DNA of 64,000 nucleotides. Origin: Syncephalastrum monosporum B8922. Its lineage: Eukaryota; Mucoromycota; Mucoromycetes; Mucorales; Syncephalastraceae. Under the pieces are notes generated by a model. That model worked only from the letters and a program-made list of their open reading frames with translations, did not search any database and was not told the DNA's origin. Shown here piece by piece: positions 44,250 through 57,044 of this stretch. Numbering within the stretch: position 1 is the first letter of the stretch; each line of letters begins with the position of its first letter. The stretch spans positions 124,001 to 188,000 of the forward strand of contig JNEN01001266.1 of the NCBI GenBank assembly GCA_000697355.1, read 5' to 3'. Made by a program: the position numbers and the translations under genes.

Positions 44250-47200
44250 TCAAGATTGCTGCTGTTGTCTGTTGGCTGCATTTTCGGCAGCGTTATTGAA
44301 GTTCTGCGCGTACTGCACGAGCGAAGCGAAGCGGTTGCCCGATTGAGGAAGCGATGAAGAGTCCTGGCTGCCGCTGGTCGTAGCACCATACTGACGCTGG
44401 GGCGGGCTAGATCCGAGCAAGCTGGCGGACGAGCTGTTGACCGAGTTCGAGCGGCCGGAGCGGCGCGGGTGACGCGACTTGCGCAGAAGGGAGTAGATGC
44501 GCAGGCCGTTGCGGACGTCGCCAATGGCGCCTTCCCAGTGCATACGCGAGTAGCTCGCAAGCTGGCGCGCCTCCTCATTGTACTTGCGCTCGATACCACA
44601 GTCGGGCAGCAGGCGGATCACGAGGCCGACCGGAAGAGACAAGGCACCGATAGCAATGGTGATCAACCACTGCATCGGCGTCAAAGGCGTCGTCTTGAAA
44701 GCGATGCCGCCAAAGGTAACAATCAGCACCTGGCCGAGAATCACCGCCACTTGCACGGCAAGGAAGATCCAGTTGTGGGTGATATCCTTGAAGACATTGA
44801 TCGAGTTGTCGATGCGACGGCAGTTGAGCTCGTTGAACACTTGCAAAAAGACAAAGATGTTGAACACCAGGGTGCGCAGCACAGCTTGATCCTGCGGCGA
44901 GTCACTCAGATGGAAGAGGTCCTTGCCCAGATAGATGACGACGAGGTTAACTGCAATTTGGAAGATAGCCTGGCCAATGATCATCTTGGCCATCTTGAAG
45001 TTGATCAGGTGAGCATACTTGGATATAGGCTTGCGCTGGAGCAGGTCATCGGTGGGGGGTTCCGTCGCGAGTGCCAGGGCAGCGAGCGTGTCCATGATGA
45101 GGTTGACCCACAAGAGCTGCACAGCCGAGAGAATGCTCTCCGAGTTTTCTGAGCTGACGGCACTAATAAACGAGAGTATCACGGCCGCAATGTTGACGGT
45201 GAGCTGGAAGGTCAGGAATTTGCGAACGCCATCGTTGACGGCACGTCCCCAGAGAAGGGCCTTGAGAATCGAGTTGAAGTTATCGTCCATGAGAATGATA
45301 TCGGAAGCCTCTTTCGCGACTTCGGTACCGGCAATACCCATACTGAAGCCAACATCGGCGAGCTTGAGGGCAGGGCCGTCGTTGGTACCATCACCTGTCA
45401 TGCCAACCACCTGGTCTTGCTCCTGCAAGCGCGTCACCACAATGGTCTTGTCCGTGGGAGAAGAGCGTGCCAGCACCTGGAGGCGGGGGATCACCTTGCG
45501 CTGCTCCTCGACCGACATGGCGCGGAGCTCGGGACCGGTCAGGGCCTCGCCGCCCTTGGTCAAAATACCGGCGTTGCGGGCAATCGCGCGGGCTGTGTTG
45601 ATGTTGTCACCTGTGATCATGCGCACAAACACGCCAGCCTCGCGGAACTTGGCCACCGACTCGACCACGCCAGGGCGCAGTGGATCCATGATACCGACAA
45701 TACCCATCAACGTCAGCTTCTCGAGCGGGGGCTCCTCGCCCGACATGCGGCCGTATTCCTCTGAAGAGACGTTACGGTAGGCGAGGGCGATGGTACGCAG
45801 TGCCTCGTCAGCGTAGCCGAGAATGACCTTGTCCCAGGCAGCACGCGCGTCCTTGTCCAGCTTTTTGACACCGCCCTCGGCATCCCAGTAGTGAGTACAG
45901 GCGTCCAGCACGATTTCAGAGGCACCCTTGGTATAGACACGGTAATCGGACTGACCCTTGGTCACAGGCGAACCTTCGGTGACCTCGACAATGGAAGTCA
46001 TCGTCTTGCGCTTGGACGAGAAGGGGTAGACCTTGGCGATCTTGGCGTTGTGGCGCAAGTCATCATACTTGTAACCGAGTGTCTTGGAGAAACCGAGAAG
46101 GGCACACTCGGTCTTGGAACCGACAAAATCAACATTGCCGTTCTCATCCTTGCCCTCAAAGGCGGTCGAGTTGACGGCAATGCTCTCCATCAAGACAGGG
46201 AGCACCTTGTCCTTGCTCGCCTTCTTGACGCGGTCGGCCCAGTCGCGGGCTTTTTCAGGCGCATCAAACGTTTCGCGGGCGAGATTGCCCTGTGCGACCG
46301 TCATACGGTTCTGGGTCAGGGTACCGGTCTTGTCGGAGCAGATGGCGGTGGCATTGCCCATGGTCTCACAAGCGGCGAGGACGCGGACGAGGTTGCTGTC
46401 CTTGAGCATCTGCGTCGTGGCAAAGGCCAAGGCCATCGTGACGGCCATGGGCAGACCCTCGGGCACAGCGACAACGATGATCGTGATAGCCTGGATGACG
46501 ATACTGATCATGGACGACGCGATTTCGGCAGCAGGAGGGAACTCAGGCTGGAAGGAGGCGGTGATAAAATACTTGACGACGAGCGTCACCAACATGGTGA
46601 TGGCCGCGGCAAAGCCCAGCTTGGCGATCTGCTCGGCGAGCACATCGAGCTTGACCTGGAGCGGGGTGCCCTCACCCTGGTCGTCGCGCATCTGCATCAT
46701 GGTCTTGCCAAAGAAGGAATGCTCACCGACGGCGGCGACCAACATCTGGCCAACGCCCTCGAGCACCTTGGAGCCGGACAGGATGAAGCAGTCGCCCTTG
46801 GAATCGACTTGTTTCTTCATGGTATCAGATTCACCCGTGGCAGAGGACTCATCACAGGCGAGGTTGTGGCCGTCGAGATAGAGACCGTCGGCGGGGACGA
46901 TCTCACCCGGTTCGAGTTCGAGCACGTCACCGACGTTGAGGTCATAGACGCTAATCTGCTGGATCTTGCCGTTGCGGAGGACCTTGACTTCGCGGTCTTC
47001 TTTCTTGGCGTTGAGCTTCTTGAACTGGGCCTCCTTTTGGTAGTCGTTGATGGCGTTGGTCAAGACGACGGCGAGGACAGCAACCAGGATAGCAGTGCCT
47101 TCGACCCTAGAAATCCGGGAAAAAATAAAAAGAAATGACGGGGTGAGTGAGGCCCTCGCATGCATGAGGCGTGGTAACACAACCAGCCACTTTCTGACTC

Positions 47201-47693
47201 GATACGTACCACCCAACACGTGGCTCATCCGGCGGGTGTCGTGGCGAGTAATCCTCCCAAATACCGACCGCGAGCGACACAAACGACGCAATCGTCAGCA
47301 TGACTATTTTACTTGTGAGTGAGTCTGGCCGAGATTCCGCAACCCAGGAGATAAGTTCATACTCAATGTCTTGTCATTGTAAGCTGCCCAGAGTAATTCG
47401 AGGAATGACTTTGACTTGGCTTCGGGGAGGACGTTGCGGCCAAAGACGGCCTGGCGTTCTTCAAAAGGCGTGTCGGCTGAACGCTCAACACCTTCATCCG
47501 AGGAGAGACCGACGGACGGGTCGACGCGCAATTTCTTGGCAAGCGCTTTGGTGCCGCCGAGCTGCTCGAGGAGCTCCTTGTTTTTCGGGTCAAAGAGAGG
47601 CGCGAGATCCTCGGGCGTCACGCCAAATGAGGATGCGTGCTGTTGACGCCGTCCTTTCAGCAGAGACCGCTGCTCTGCTTCGGGCGGTGGCAT
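44250..47693 (-). CDS. PMC1: P-type Ca2+-transporting ATPase (PMCA/Pmc1 type)
   Basis: This pump exports or sequesters calcium (the vacuolar Pmc1 type in yeast). Three exons: 47693-47363, 47303-47210 and 47106-44250, giving 1093 aa. The N-terminal cytosolic region is followed by about ten membrane segments. Key motifs are the actuator TGES (about 232-235), VPEGLP in M4 (about 356-361), the phosphorylated Asp400 in CSDKTGTLTQN, and the hinge GDGTNDGPAL. The C-terminus after the last membrane segment has a basic/aromatic stretch (WEGAIGDVRNGLRIYSLLRK) that may be the autoinhibitory calmodulin-binding helix, followed by a Ser/Gln-rich end. The exon 2-3 junction restores GWVEGTAIL, conserved in PMCA pumps. 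Confidence 0.96.
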
Positions 47694-47936
47694 GGATGGA
47701 AAAAATAAAGAAAAAAAGAGAGGAAGTAATTGGGAAAAAAAAATGACTTGACCGGGCCCGTGTAATTGTATATATATTTTATCAGGAAAAAAAACATTTG
47801 CATGAAAGCATAGGCGGGTGTTCAATGGCCAGGTTTCAATGGAAGTTTCTCTTTTTCGCACTACCGACACTTTCTGGCCTAGCATACATTCTATTTTTGC
47901 GCAAAATGTCAATAAGAACTTTAATTTCATGTCCTG

Positions 47937-50564
47937 TTACTCTATCTCCTCATCCAGCTCGCCGGCAAAGTCATCAAATGATGATGATTCGTCGTCACTG
48001 TTGTCATCGTCCAAGTCAGACTCGCTTCCACCACTATTACTGCTGTTGTTGTTGCTTTCATGATCGCCGCCATTTTCGTCATAGTCTTGTCGCCAGTTTT
48101 CTTCGTCATCATCGAGATCGTCCCGATAGCCTTGGCCCTCGTGCTCGCTTTCTTCACCACCGCTACTGCTGCTCGCATCGTCACGCACCTCCTGAGATAG
48201 AAGTGAGCGCCCGCGTTGGGCAGCGCTCTGTCGAATCCTGGTTAGTGGAGACTGCGGCCCAGGTGCGGACGATTCCTCGTCTGTGTCTGTTTCCCGTTTC
48301 CTCTTTCCTTTTCGGGGCAGTTGAGACGCGGAGCTGTGTTGAGGAGACAGGGAAGAAAAGAAAAAACATACGTCAGCGCTTAGTTCTAATATAGGCATGC
48401 ACAACAGCCAAGATAGCACACGATTTAGGCTAATATGTTTCTGCAACTTGCCTGGCCTCGGAGTCGGTGTCACCCAGATCGGTCCCGCTCTCATTAATTG
48501 CATCGTCCACTTCTCTATCCGCCTCGTCCCAGTCAATATCATCGGCCAGCCCATACTCGTCGTGGCCGAACGCACCCTCATCATCAAACTCTAAAGGCGT
48601 TGATTCCGGGTTCTCCACCTCATTGCCGGCTGGCGTGAGCTCCGGGAGCGCGTATTCAGCTTCATCCTGCTTCTTCCACCGTGCGGTGCTGTCCGAAAGC
48701 CATGCTTCGGATACAATATGTACATTCGGGATGCGCTGCGCGCGGTGCACCTTGTCTGTTCCTGCCTTGATGGGGAGTGAGTTTTCAAAAGTCCCTAAAG
48801 TTGAGCCGACCACTTACCCTCGCTGCCACAACATGCGTCACATTACCCGTCAAATCAGGCAGGCATGTCGCACCAAATGATTCGGCGAGCTGCCATATAG
48901 TAGAACTGGACAGTGTTTGATGTTGTGGTATCAATCCAGTGAAAACTATATGAACACCTTCTAAAACCTTCTTTTTCATGGCAGGCATGAGTGTGGTTAC
49001 ATCGGGTTTTTGTTGCAGCGATCCAGCGCCATCGGTCGTGCTTCTCTCGTAACGCCCTTCATCATTGTAGAACCGCTGATGTATCTCTTTAAGAATCTGT
49101 ATAGAACGAGCCCATGATTAGCACATTAGCACGCTAGCACACTAGCACACCCTTTCCGATCCCAAGCCATATTTCGAGGCGTTACCTCAGTCATGGTATA
49201 TAATTCGCGATCGTCATCCACAAGTAAAGGCCGGTCCTGCGTGCTTTGTTGCTGGGCGAGAGGACGAGCTTCTTGTTGCTCTTGCGCCATAGCCTCCTGA
49301 AGTCTTTCTTGTTGGTCCAGGGCTTTCTTCCGCGTTGACTCGTCATCCTGTCCATTTTCTTCGTTTTCTACGCAGTTCAGTCCATATTTGTTCGTATTGC
49401 TCAAATCCATGCTTCTCGCAGAGGGGACTGTCATACCTTCATCTGCCCCTTTGTCCTCAGAACCTTCATTTGCATTCTCATTTTTCGCTTCAGGTAGCGG
49501 TAGTGGTTTGGACTTGGCCAACATATCCTGATCAGGCGGCTTCTCGCGTGTCAATTCCACATATAAGCTTTGCTCCTTGTTACAAACCTGTCTAGGGGCA
49601 AAGGGGGAGTTGATGTCTCCGGTGCCGACGAAGAATTCATCTAAAAATGGTGGATTTAATCATCCCTGACGGCATCGTACTGTTGTTTAAACTTACAGGG
49701 CTTAATGCGGATCAAATTGGGTGAGAAGCTCCAGACATCGGATCGGTCATCTAAGACAACAACCATGGAAGTGTCGCAGGGAAACAGACGCTGAATTTTC
49801 TTTTGTGTAACGCCTATGGTTTTCGTTGAGTATGTGATGTGTCTATGAACAGAAGGAGCCATCCGGAACTTACTACCACTCTCGTCGCGTGAAAGGATCC
49901 TATTATGGAAGAGTTTGCCTGTGCTGTCAATTTCGCGTGCAACAGCCTCGGCATAGTGACGGGTGCCCATGGTATAAATATGGAGTTCATAGAGTTTGGA
50001 TACGGTCTCAAGGAATTCAGATAGGCCAGGTCTAAACAAGGGCAGAGCATGAGCTGTTGTCAGTCTCTCTTTCTCCCTTGTGAGTTACCGTAATTTGATA
50101 TAGTAGACAAAGTGACTCCCTGGTAAGGTGAACCGTCGGATATCTTTTGTCGCAGGATGATTGGCGTTGTTTTCGTCATTCATCCATTCGCCGACGGTGG
50201 GGTCCCATGTTGCATGAACGACGGTTTGATCCAAATCCAGGATAAGTGATAATTTCCGAGATGCCAACAGTCGTTCTGCGTTTTCTTTTTCGAGCCGTTC
50301 GGCTTCCTGTAGATACATATGCGTTGTCAATATTTCTTTCTTCTTAGGAACATGGATTTCATTTTTTACCTGCCGGCTCACTGTGATGCCTTTTGAATCG
50401 TGGCTCATGTTGATATGCGTTTGACCCTCAGAACTTATGCGTTCGTTTTGTGGTCAGCGATTCATAGTCCGTCTCTCTTATTCACACTCTATGAAGTACC
50501 TTTCAATGTCGGATCCGCACAAGGCGCAAAGGCCATTATAGACGACTTCGTGGTTGCAGTCCAT
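47937..50564 (-). CDS. FCP1: RNA polymerase II CTD phosphatase Fcp1 (5' end not resolved)
   Basis: Fcp1 dephosphorylates Ser2 of the Pol II CTD and recycles the polymerase. Nine exons are supported: 50564-50500, 50433-50370, 50306-50089, 50031-49874, 49813-49697, 49640-49186, 49096-48818, 48765-48452 and 48333-47937 (688 aa from the ATG used). The N-terminal C..H...GLCALCG cysteine motif is typical, and the FCPH catalytic motif LDLDQTVVHAT follows. FPCDTSMVVVLDDR and EFFVGTGDINSPF lie beyond it. A BRCT domain is encoded across exons 7-8 (EGVHIVFTGL to HIVSEAWL), and the tail is highly acidic. The intron 48451-48334 starts with GC, not GT. Homologues have another 50-100 N-terminal residues. 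Coding-looking sequence continues to about 50715, but I cannot join it with confidence. Confidence 0.92.
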
Positions 50565-51559
50565 TGGGCTGCAGAACGGTGTGAAAATCGAAAAAGAAGT
50601 AGAACAAGAGGCGAGACGCGTACCTGAAGTTGAGTTCTCTTGTGTGATGTAAAGACGGCTCTGCTGGATGCAAGGACTTGCGTTATGCGTGGAAACGGGC
50701 AAGCGAGGCAAGCGTACAATTACTGTCAGTCAGGTGACACGGTACCGATGAACGAGGGTTCTAAACGAAGAATGAACGGAGAGAAGGAAGATTAAACAGA
50801 AGCAAGGGGAGAAAGAGCGGTTGAAGTACAAAATGAAGTGCGGTGGGATGTACAGTAGACGGAAAGAAGGGTTGCAGGCGTGTGTGCAAGTGCTTTCACC
50901 TGGAGACGGTGTGTGCTTTGGATTTGAGCAGTCAAAAACGAACCGCGCGCAGCCGGCATTGGGGGAAAAAATCAAAGAAAAAAAAAAGATCCAGCCAACC
51001 AAAATCCAGCTGCCAATTTTCGCTTTCTGCACACATTATGCTTCCTTCCCAATGAGCCACTGTATGTACAGTACACACAGTACATTTTTTTCTTCTTATC
51101 TATGCTTGTACATGCAAATAAAACGGAACACTATTTGCTAAGCTGCAACACGGACCAGTCGCACCCCTCCCCACTTGTGCTTTATTGTCTCCTGCCTCGA
51201 ATTTTATATTGCTGACGCGTACGGCTGCCGACCCGATGAGTGCAAATATAACCAGCATGAGGGGTTCTGCGACGCCCTTTGTCAGTTGCACAAAGAAAAA
51301 AAAAGCTTCTTTTTGGGTTCTCGTGTTCCACTGATCGCCGCCCTCTTACTCACAACAAAGGGGGTGGGTATTTTCAATACAAAGAAATCTTCTAGCGAAT
51401 GATGAAGGTGATTTATTATGTGGAATTGAAGTGGGGGGGGGGGGCATTAGACGAAAAATATATACATTTATACAGGATGATAGTTCAATGAGGCTGCTTG
51501 CCCTGTGCGTGGGCATGTTTTTTTCTCAGGCAAGTGGGATACATCGACAAAAGGTAGTT
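50565..51559. other. FCP1 upstream region, possibly with a missing 5' exon
   Basis: On the - strand, 50715-50615 can encode a short peptide (VRLPRLPVSTHN and onward) reminiscent of Fcp1 N-termini. The phases to the next exon do not agree under simple splicing. The rest holds short unrelated frames, a G10 run near 51433 and AATAAA-type strings. No other gene is evident. Confidence 0.4.
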
Positions 51560-52138
51560 TCAAGTGTCAGAGCCGATATCATCTTCGCTCTCTTCTTCCT
51601 CTTCTTCTTGTTGCTGCTGGCGACGACGCTCGCGCTGTCGCCGAGAAAAGGTTTGCTTGGTGCGTGAAATAATGGCCATTTCAATAACGTGGTCATCGAC
51701 ATCGGACGAGGAGACCATCATGAGTGCCATGTTGACGTCCTCGTCGTTGTACCTGTCCCAGTCCTGGTCCTGGTCCTGGTCCTGGTCATTGTTGGCGGGT
51801 ACCCGGTCCTTATTAGATTCCTCCTGCAGCAGGCCAAGCGCCGGTTCTTCGTCATCCTCGAGCATCCAGTCATAGTCCTCCTCCTCGTCTTCGTCTTCCA
51901 TTTCGTCGTCGTCGTCGTCGTCTTCTTCGTCTCGCGACACTTGGTCATTGCTAAAGATACTGTAGATGAACTCGTCGTCGTGCTCTTCTTCCCACGACGC
52001 CAATCCTTGTTGCCCGGACGACGGCTGCGCGTGCACGACCATCTGTTGCACGGGTATGTCCACGAGAGGCGCCGCTCTTGCTACGCTTGCAGCGAGGACA
52101 ATGAACAGCACGACGAGGCTGAGGTGGCGGTCGAGCAT
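51560..52138 (-). CDS. Small secreted acidic protein with Asp-Gln repeats
   Basis: This single-exon gene encodes 192 aa. The start MLDRHLSLVVLFIVLAASVARA is a strong signal peptide. The mature part is extremely acidic: long Asp/Glu runs near residues 70-95, a DQDQDQDQDWD repeat near 122-132, and a C-terminal Glu/Gln/Arg-rich block. There are no cysteines in the mature region and no GPI or membrane tail. I recognise no family. Possible roles are ion (calcium) binding or a matrix or wall component, but both are guesses. The repeated CCTGGT (DNA strand) may be length-variable. Confidence 0.75.
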   Translation of the reverse strand: MLDRHLSLVVLFIVLAASVARAAPLVDIPVQQMVVHAQPSSGQQGLASWEEEHDDEFIYSIFSNDQVSRDEEDDDDDDEMEDEDEEEDYDWMLEDDEEPALGLLQEESNKDRVPANNDQDQDQDQDWDRYNDEDVNMALMMVSSSDVDDHVIEMAIISRTKQTFSRRQRERRRQQQQEEEEEESEDDIGSDT

Positions 52139-55100
52139 AAGTAAGGGATGATAGGGTAGAGGTATGGGGAGTAGTGTAGAAAAAGAAGAAAGAGAGAAGG
52201 AAAAGCAAAGATGACGTGAAGAAAGAGGCTTATATATATACGCGTGTGTGTGTACTTGTGTACGTAGAACAGAGATGTTGTGTTGCGAATCAAACGTGGA
52301 TGATGGAAACAAGGCGCGGAACCGGCTCTTTTTGTGATATGTCGTCGCCCTGGCAGGGGAAAAACTATTAATCCTCTTGCGGTCCAAACAATACGCACAC
52401 TTCTCTCACTTTACGCGTACAATACTCGTCTTTATATATCCCTTGACGCAAACCACACGACCCAATGGATAGGGGTTCTTGCCGCGGAATCATCCTTATG
52501 AAACTTTTTTCTTTCGCCTCTCCCTGAATCCATGTCTCCCTATTAGTCCTTGCGCCTTTTTTTACGCATGCATGTCACTTGCTCTGCTCCAGAAACGGAA
52601 GGTATTGGGCTCTCTCATCCCGATACCATCAAACTCAGTGGCGTTGTCATGATAACGGCGCCCTTCTGTCGGCTTCCGTTCGGCGTTCAGTTGGCCCGAA
52701 CGCTCAATAAGCATCAATGATGAATAGGAAAACAAAACAATCTCTGATTGAAAAAAAAAAAAAAAAGGACGGGGCATTACAGCCCGCTCGTCCGGTCAAC
52801 GATTGGGGCGTGCGTGGCGCCAGGCCATGTACCTTTTCAGACGGAGTCCCCATGCATAGCTTCAAATCAAACTGCACATCTCGTGCCTATATTGTTGTTG
52901 TCGAAAACTTAGATGTGCATATGTTTAAGTCATATAGAGAAAGACATGTGTATGTGTGTACAAGTTTGCCACCGCAGACAAGAACAAGCTCGGCAATGCA
53001 TGCATACATTAGAGTATCATATCCGAATAGCCATGTAGATCATTTCCACGTCGACGGCTTGGTTAGCCTTCTTCTTTTATCCCTCCCCCTTTTTTTTCAC
53101 TTCACTCTTTCGCTTAACTTCCCCATCCTGTCATCGCCGATACCCCTTTCCAAATGCCCCTGTTTAACATGCTAACGGTCATGCATATGTATGTGTGTGC
53201 GTGTGTTCTGACTGAAAAAGAAGAAAGGAAGTGCGCGCGCAAAGACCAATCACACGGTCACTCCTGGCACACACGCCGCGCCGCCCGCGCTTTGTTCATC
53301 TTGCTTGCTTTTGCCGTGGGTAATTTTCGGCTGCATGATGCACCCCAGATAAGTACCTTTGCCAAACGCACGACAGGAAGGGGTGGTGAAGAAAAGCTTT
53401 TATTTTCTTCAGCCCAGTATGATCCAACAGAGTTCTACCTTCAGACACGCAGCTTTTTCACTGGATGATGCGTCGCCGTGTGAGGTCACATGGTGGTTCA
53501 CAAGTAAACAGAATAAGGCTTAGGCCAGGAAAAAAAAAACTGAATCACCGACAAGCATTGTCATCTTTCTGCCATCAAGGGTTCTTCTAGCTCGAATCCG
53601 TCGTCTTTGCTGAACATAGCCATATTTCGGCTATGTATGTATGAGCAGTAAAACGCCCATCTCTGTATAGTACTACGTATATGCATAAACCTTTCTTCTG
53701 AATTAAGAGTCTTTTCCTGTTATACAGTCCTGCACTTCAAACTTATTATCATATAAATGGTGTCTTTTGGACCTCTCACTTAGAGCTTGCGTGAACCTTG
53801 TCGTACAAATTGTACGGACCCCTATCATATATGGCACCCGGTATGATATCCAGGGTGTCTCTGCATGTGTGTCTATCTATCATATCATAAAGCAAAATCA
53901 TGATTTATACTGATATGAATCATACAGGGAACAAGCCCAATGCCTTTATTCGTGCTTATCTAGGGTACTTGATGACGGTACCAAACAAACAGAACTTGGC
54001 AATCTTGTGCGCAGCATGGAAGGGCGGGTAGAGAAAGGTTATCGTTCAAATTTTATCCACATATTGTATGCGTAAGTTTTTCTGGGGAGGACCCAATTGC
54101 AAACAGGTTGTGTTCACCCTAAAGCTTGCACTCACAGTTTGTATAATGAAATCCTTGAGTCACCCTTACATTAATAATACCACCCGTACATGATAGAACA
54201 ATAATGATCCCACCATGGGAGAATAATTACTCCAAGTCTCGATATATGGACTATGTTAATGGTCCAGGCCATGGTTGGGGTCGTCTGCGCATAAGACAGA
54301 TGACTCAGCAAAACAAAAGAACAGACATTTTTTGTGGCACCGACCATTGCCTTGGGTCGCCACGTTCGCGTGTTGAATTGATCGTATTCGGACACTATGC
54401 CTTCAGCCTTCAGGTGGTGGAAACTTACAAACCTGCAATGATGCTAAGGCAACAATTCCCAGGTGTTAGAGCATTGGGACAATCTGTTTTTGTTTTTGTT
54501 GTTTTCTTCTGACTTTGCAGCATTTATTAATACCTGCAAAACACACGGTGAATACTTGCCCTGCCGACATGAATTAAAGACCGATGAGCGACTGCGGGCA
54601 CGGTGCACAGAACATGCTTAGGACTGCCAATGAATTTTTGAATACCCGGTACGTTCGATCCTCTTCAGCTCAACGTTAGCATGCACCCGGAAGGATCCGA
54701 GGCATTTAAGGCTCAGCGGAGCTGGGCTCCATGTCATCCGAGAGGACTGTCCGTCGGCACGGTAACACCTTTTTTACCTTTTCTGTCGTAAAAATTTCAA
54801 CCAAATTCTCCCTGAACCGCCATAAACCTTCTAAGGTGAAACCAAACCAAACATGGCTAGTACATGTTTGGTCGTAGCACATTGTCAGGGCAAAACCTAA
54901 AGAATGAGGAGAGAACAGCATCCTTATAGAAAAGTGATCGACGCTCTACTAAAACAAGTGAGCTTTGCCTCTGGGAGGCTATTATTTTTTATTCCTACAG
55001 TTAATTACGGGCGGGTGTGTATATGCCCTATCACCCCATACAGAGAAGCTGTCAGTACCTTGACTATCAGCCTCTGTCGTGCCTATACATACAATACAGT

Positions 55101-56030
55101 ATATAGTCCATACAGTATAAGCATAACAAGCGCGAAATACATGTTGCATACATGCACATGTGCGGAAAATCGGCACATGATGCATGACGTCTGCTGTTGT
55201 TGTAACTTCTACTGGAACCTACCCGGAACTCTAGTTGTAATAGATACCTTTCACTTCATATCATGGGTATACATACTCCATCTATTGCAGATATCAAGTA
55301 ATATTCTACTAGAAGATTATAAGCCTATGATGACGATGCTGGAAGCAGTTTCTATATCAAGCTTTCTATTACATGCTAGAGCCTGTATGTATAGATCTAG
55401 TTTAGCATTGCCTTTATGCAATTTGGTAACCCAGCCGGACAGAAAGTAAACAGGCTCTATACTCTCTATACGAGCGTACTGCGAGGAAACTGGTCATTAA
55501 ATCTCACTTTTTTCATATGTAGCTAGCCTGCCTTTTTAACATTTAGTGAACCTATAATTGTCAGTTTAAGTAAGAGATAGTCATCGTCTACATGGTCGTT
55601 ACAACTCTCAATGAAGGCAATGCTTCCTGTTTCTGGTGAGATGGAAACCGGTCGGTTGACGACGTACACTCTAAGACGATTATCCTAAATTCACTCAGCT
55701 TTCAAAGGAATATGTTTGCATGCAAGCGAAGCTTTATGGAAGAGTTATTATTCGCTCGCTGCGTTCTACTATCGAGTCCACAACCTTTAAGCCCTTAAAC
55801 GCGTGTTGCAACCAAAGACATAAGCAATAGTCGTCCAAAATGTGGTGAAGTGAAGAACAGCAATATAAGCCAAAGTGCATGGTCTTTATTTTCTAACACA
55901 TCTACGTGTGTCTATGGTATCTGCTCGCAAAGTAAATAAATCACGAATGATATCCACGAAAAACATTTTTGTGGTCACAAGCCATTATTCTTCCTAAGCA
56001 TTCATATTCATCTGATAAATTTGTAGACTC
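52139..56030. other. Gene-poor region
   Basis: About 3.9 kb contain no gene I can support. Open frames are short (181 codons at most), not in recognised families, and lack consistent codon bias. The first few hundred bases should be the promoter of the secreted acidic protein. An A15 run lies at about 52751. The sequence becomes AT-rich from 53.5 kb. Confidence 0.55.
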
Positions 56031-56031
56031 T

Positions 56032-57044
56032 GGATATCTGATACCACTTCCGCAGAGCACATGTGATATCAGTACCCTTTTCATAAAGATCCTTTTCCCA
56101 TAGTAAACATGGACCAAGTGCTAGCCAAGTAAGCCCATCAATTTTTTGAAACGCGAAAATCACTTGACGTCAATCCCTGTCAGGGTCCTTTTGTTTGTCC
56201 TGCGTTCTTTTTTCCATTGGCAGACGCAGTCCATGTAATCGTGTGATTATTCAACGACGTGAGTCCGTTTCTGAAAGATGCTGGTCTTCCCCCACACGTA
56301 CTTTTCTTTTTTTTTTTTCTTTCTATTTTAAAAGACATTTTTTGTGGCAAGTATATTTAGGACGATGTCTAGTAGCATAAGCTTAACTTACAAGGGCAAT
56401 ATAATAATTAATACGATTTCCCTCAAATCCCTCTGCCACCCATTGCCGCCCAACTGCACTGGTGTGCACGAAAGTAAGCTGTCGCGCAGAGGACTGGTCT
56501 TTGGACATCAATAACCTTCTTCCGATGTACAATCTGCTTTATGTCTTCTTCTCTCCGTTTCTCCTGTCTTCTTTCCTTCTGCTCCTTCTTTTCTCCTGTG
56601 CGCTCGCATACTTCGCCAAAGAGTTGTCTCTTTTCCGCTTTCCTCTACCCGTAAGTGAACAAATTCATTTCTATTCGACGAATGAGACATTACCACGTGC
56701 TCCAGCTGCACTCTTTCCTCGCTCCTCCTTTGCTCTTCCTATTCTCCGCTTGCTATCCTCGTCCTTCGCCGCTTGCACCTGCCTATCCTAGGCGATCGGT
56801 GGCCGGTACCACTTTTGACAACACTTCCCGCATAGATATCTGCTACTGCGTAAAATCACTCCTACTGCTAAGGAATTGAATGCTGATTTAAAGCTGTGAC
56901 TCAAAGATGCATTCCGATTAAGGTGAGGTAGTGGCCAACGCGCCGTGAGCGCATATCGACGACCCGGCTCTGGCTGCTTAAGTATGGTAAAAAGTGGAGC
57001 GTAGTCCATGAGGGTTGATCTCGAAAGAAGTCTCATGGGTTATT
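56032..57044 (+). repeat. Dispersed non-coding repeat family, copy C
   Basis: This is the most diverged copy, about 1.0 kb, in the same orientation as A and B. It shares the left edge ATCTGATACCACTTCC with A. It also has GAAACGCGAAAATCACTTGACGTC, the CCCTCTGCCACC and GGTGTGCA segment present in B, GGTGGCCGG, AGTGGCCAACGCGCCGTGAG and a degenerate right end near 57044. It lies in gene-poor DNA downstream of PacC. Confidence 0.8.

Noticed and set aside
45891..47138. 415-codon open frame antisense to PMC1
   Set aside because: It is the mirror of a strongly G/C-ending codon bias in PMC1. The protein is repetitive Gly/Asp/His-rich with no family, and the sense strand carries a complete P-type ATPase.
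49118..49150. TAGCACAC-type tandem repeat in an FCP1 intron
   Set aside because: It is a short microsatellite of three to four degenerate units with no evident role.
53950..54030. Short - strand frame reading like a hydrophobic C-terminal exon (AHKIAKFCLFGTVIKYP, then stop)
   Set aside because: It is only about 30 codons. I could not connect it to an upstream exon or name a family, so chance is the safer view.
54600..54700. GTTCGATCC string suggestive of a tRNA B box
   Set aside because: There is no matching A box, acceptor stem or anticodon arm on either side.
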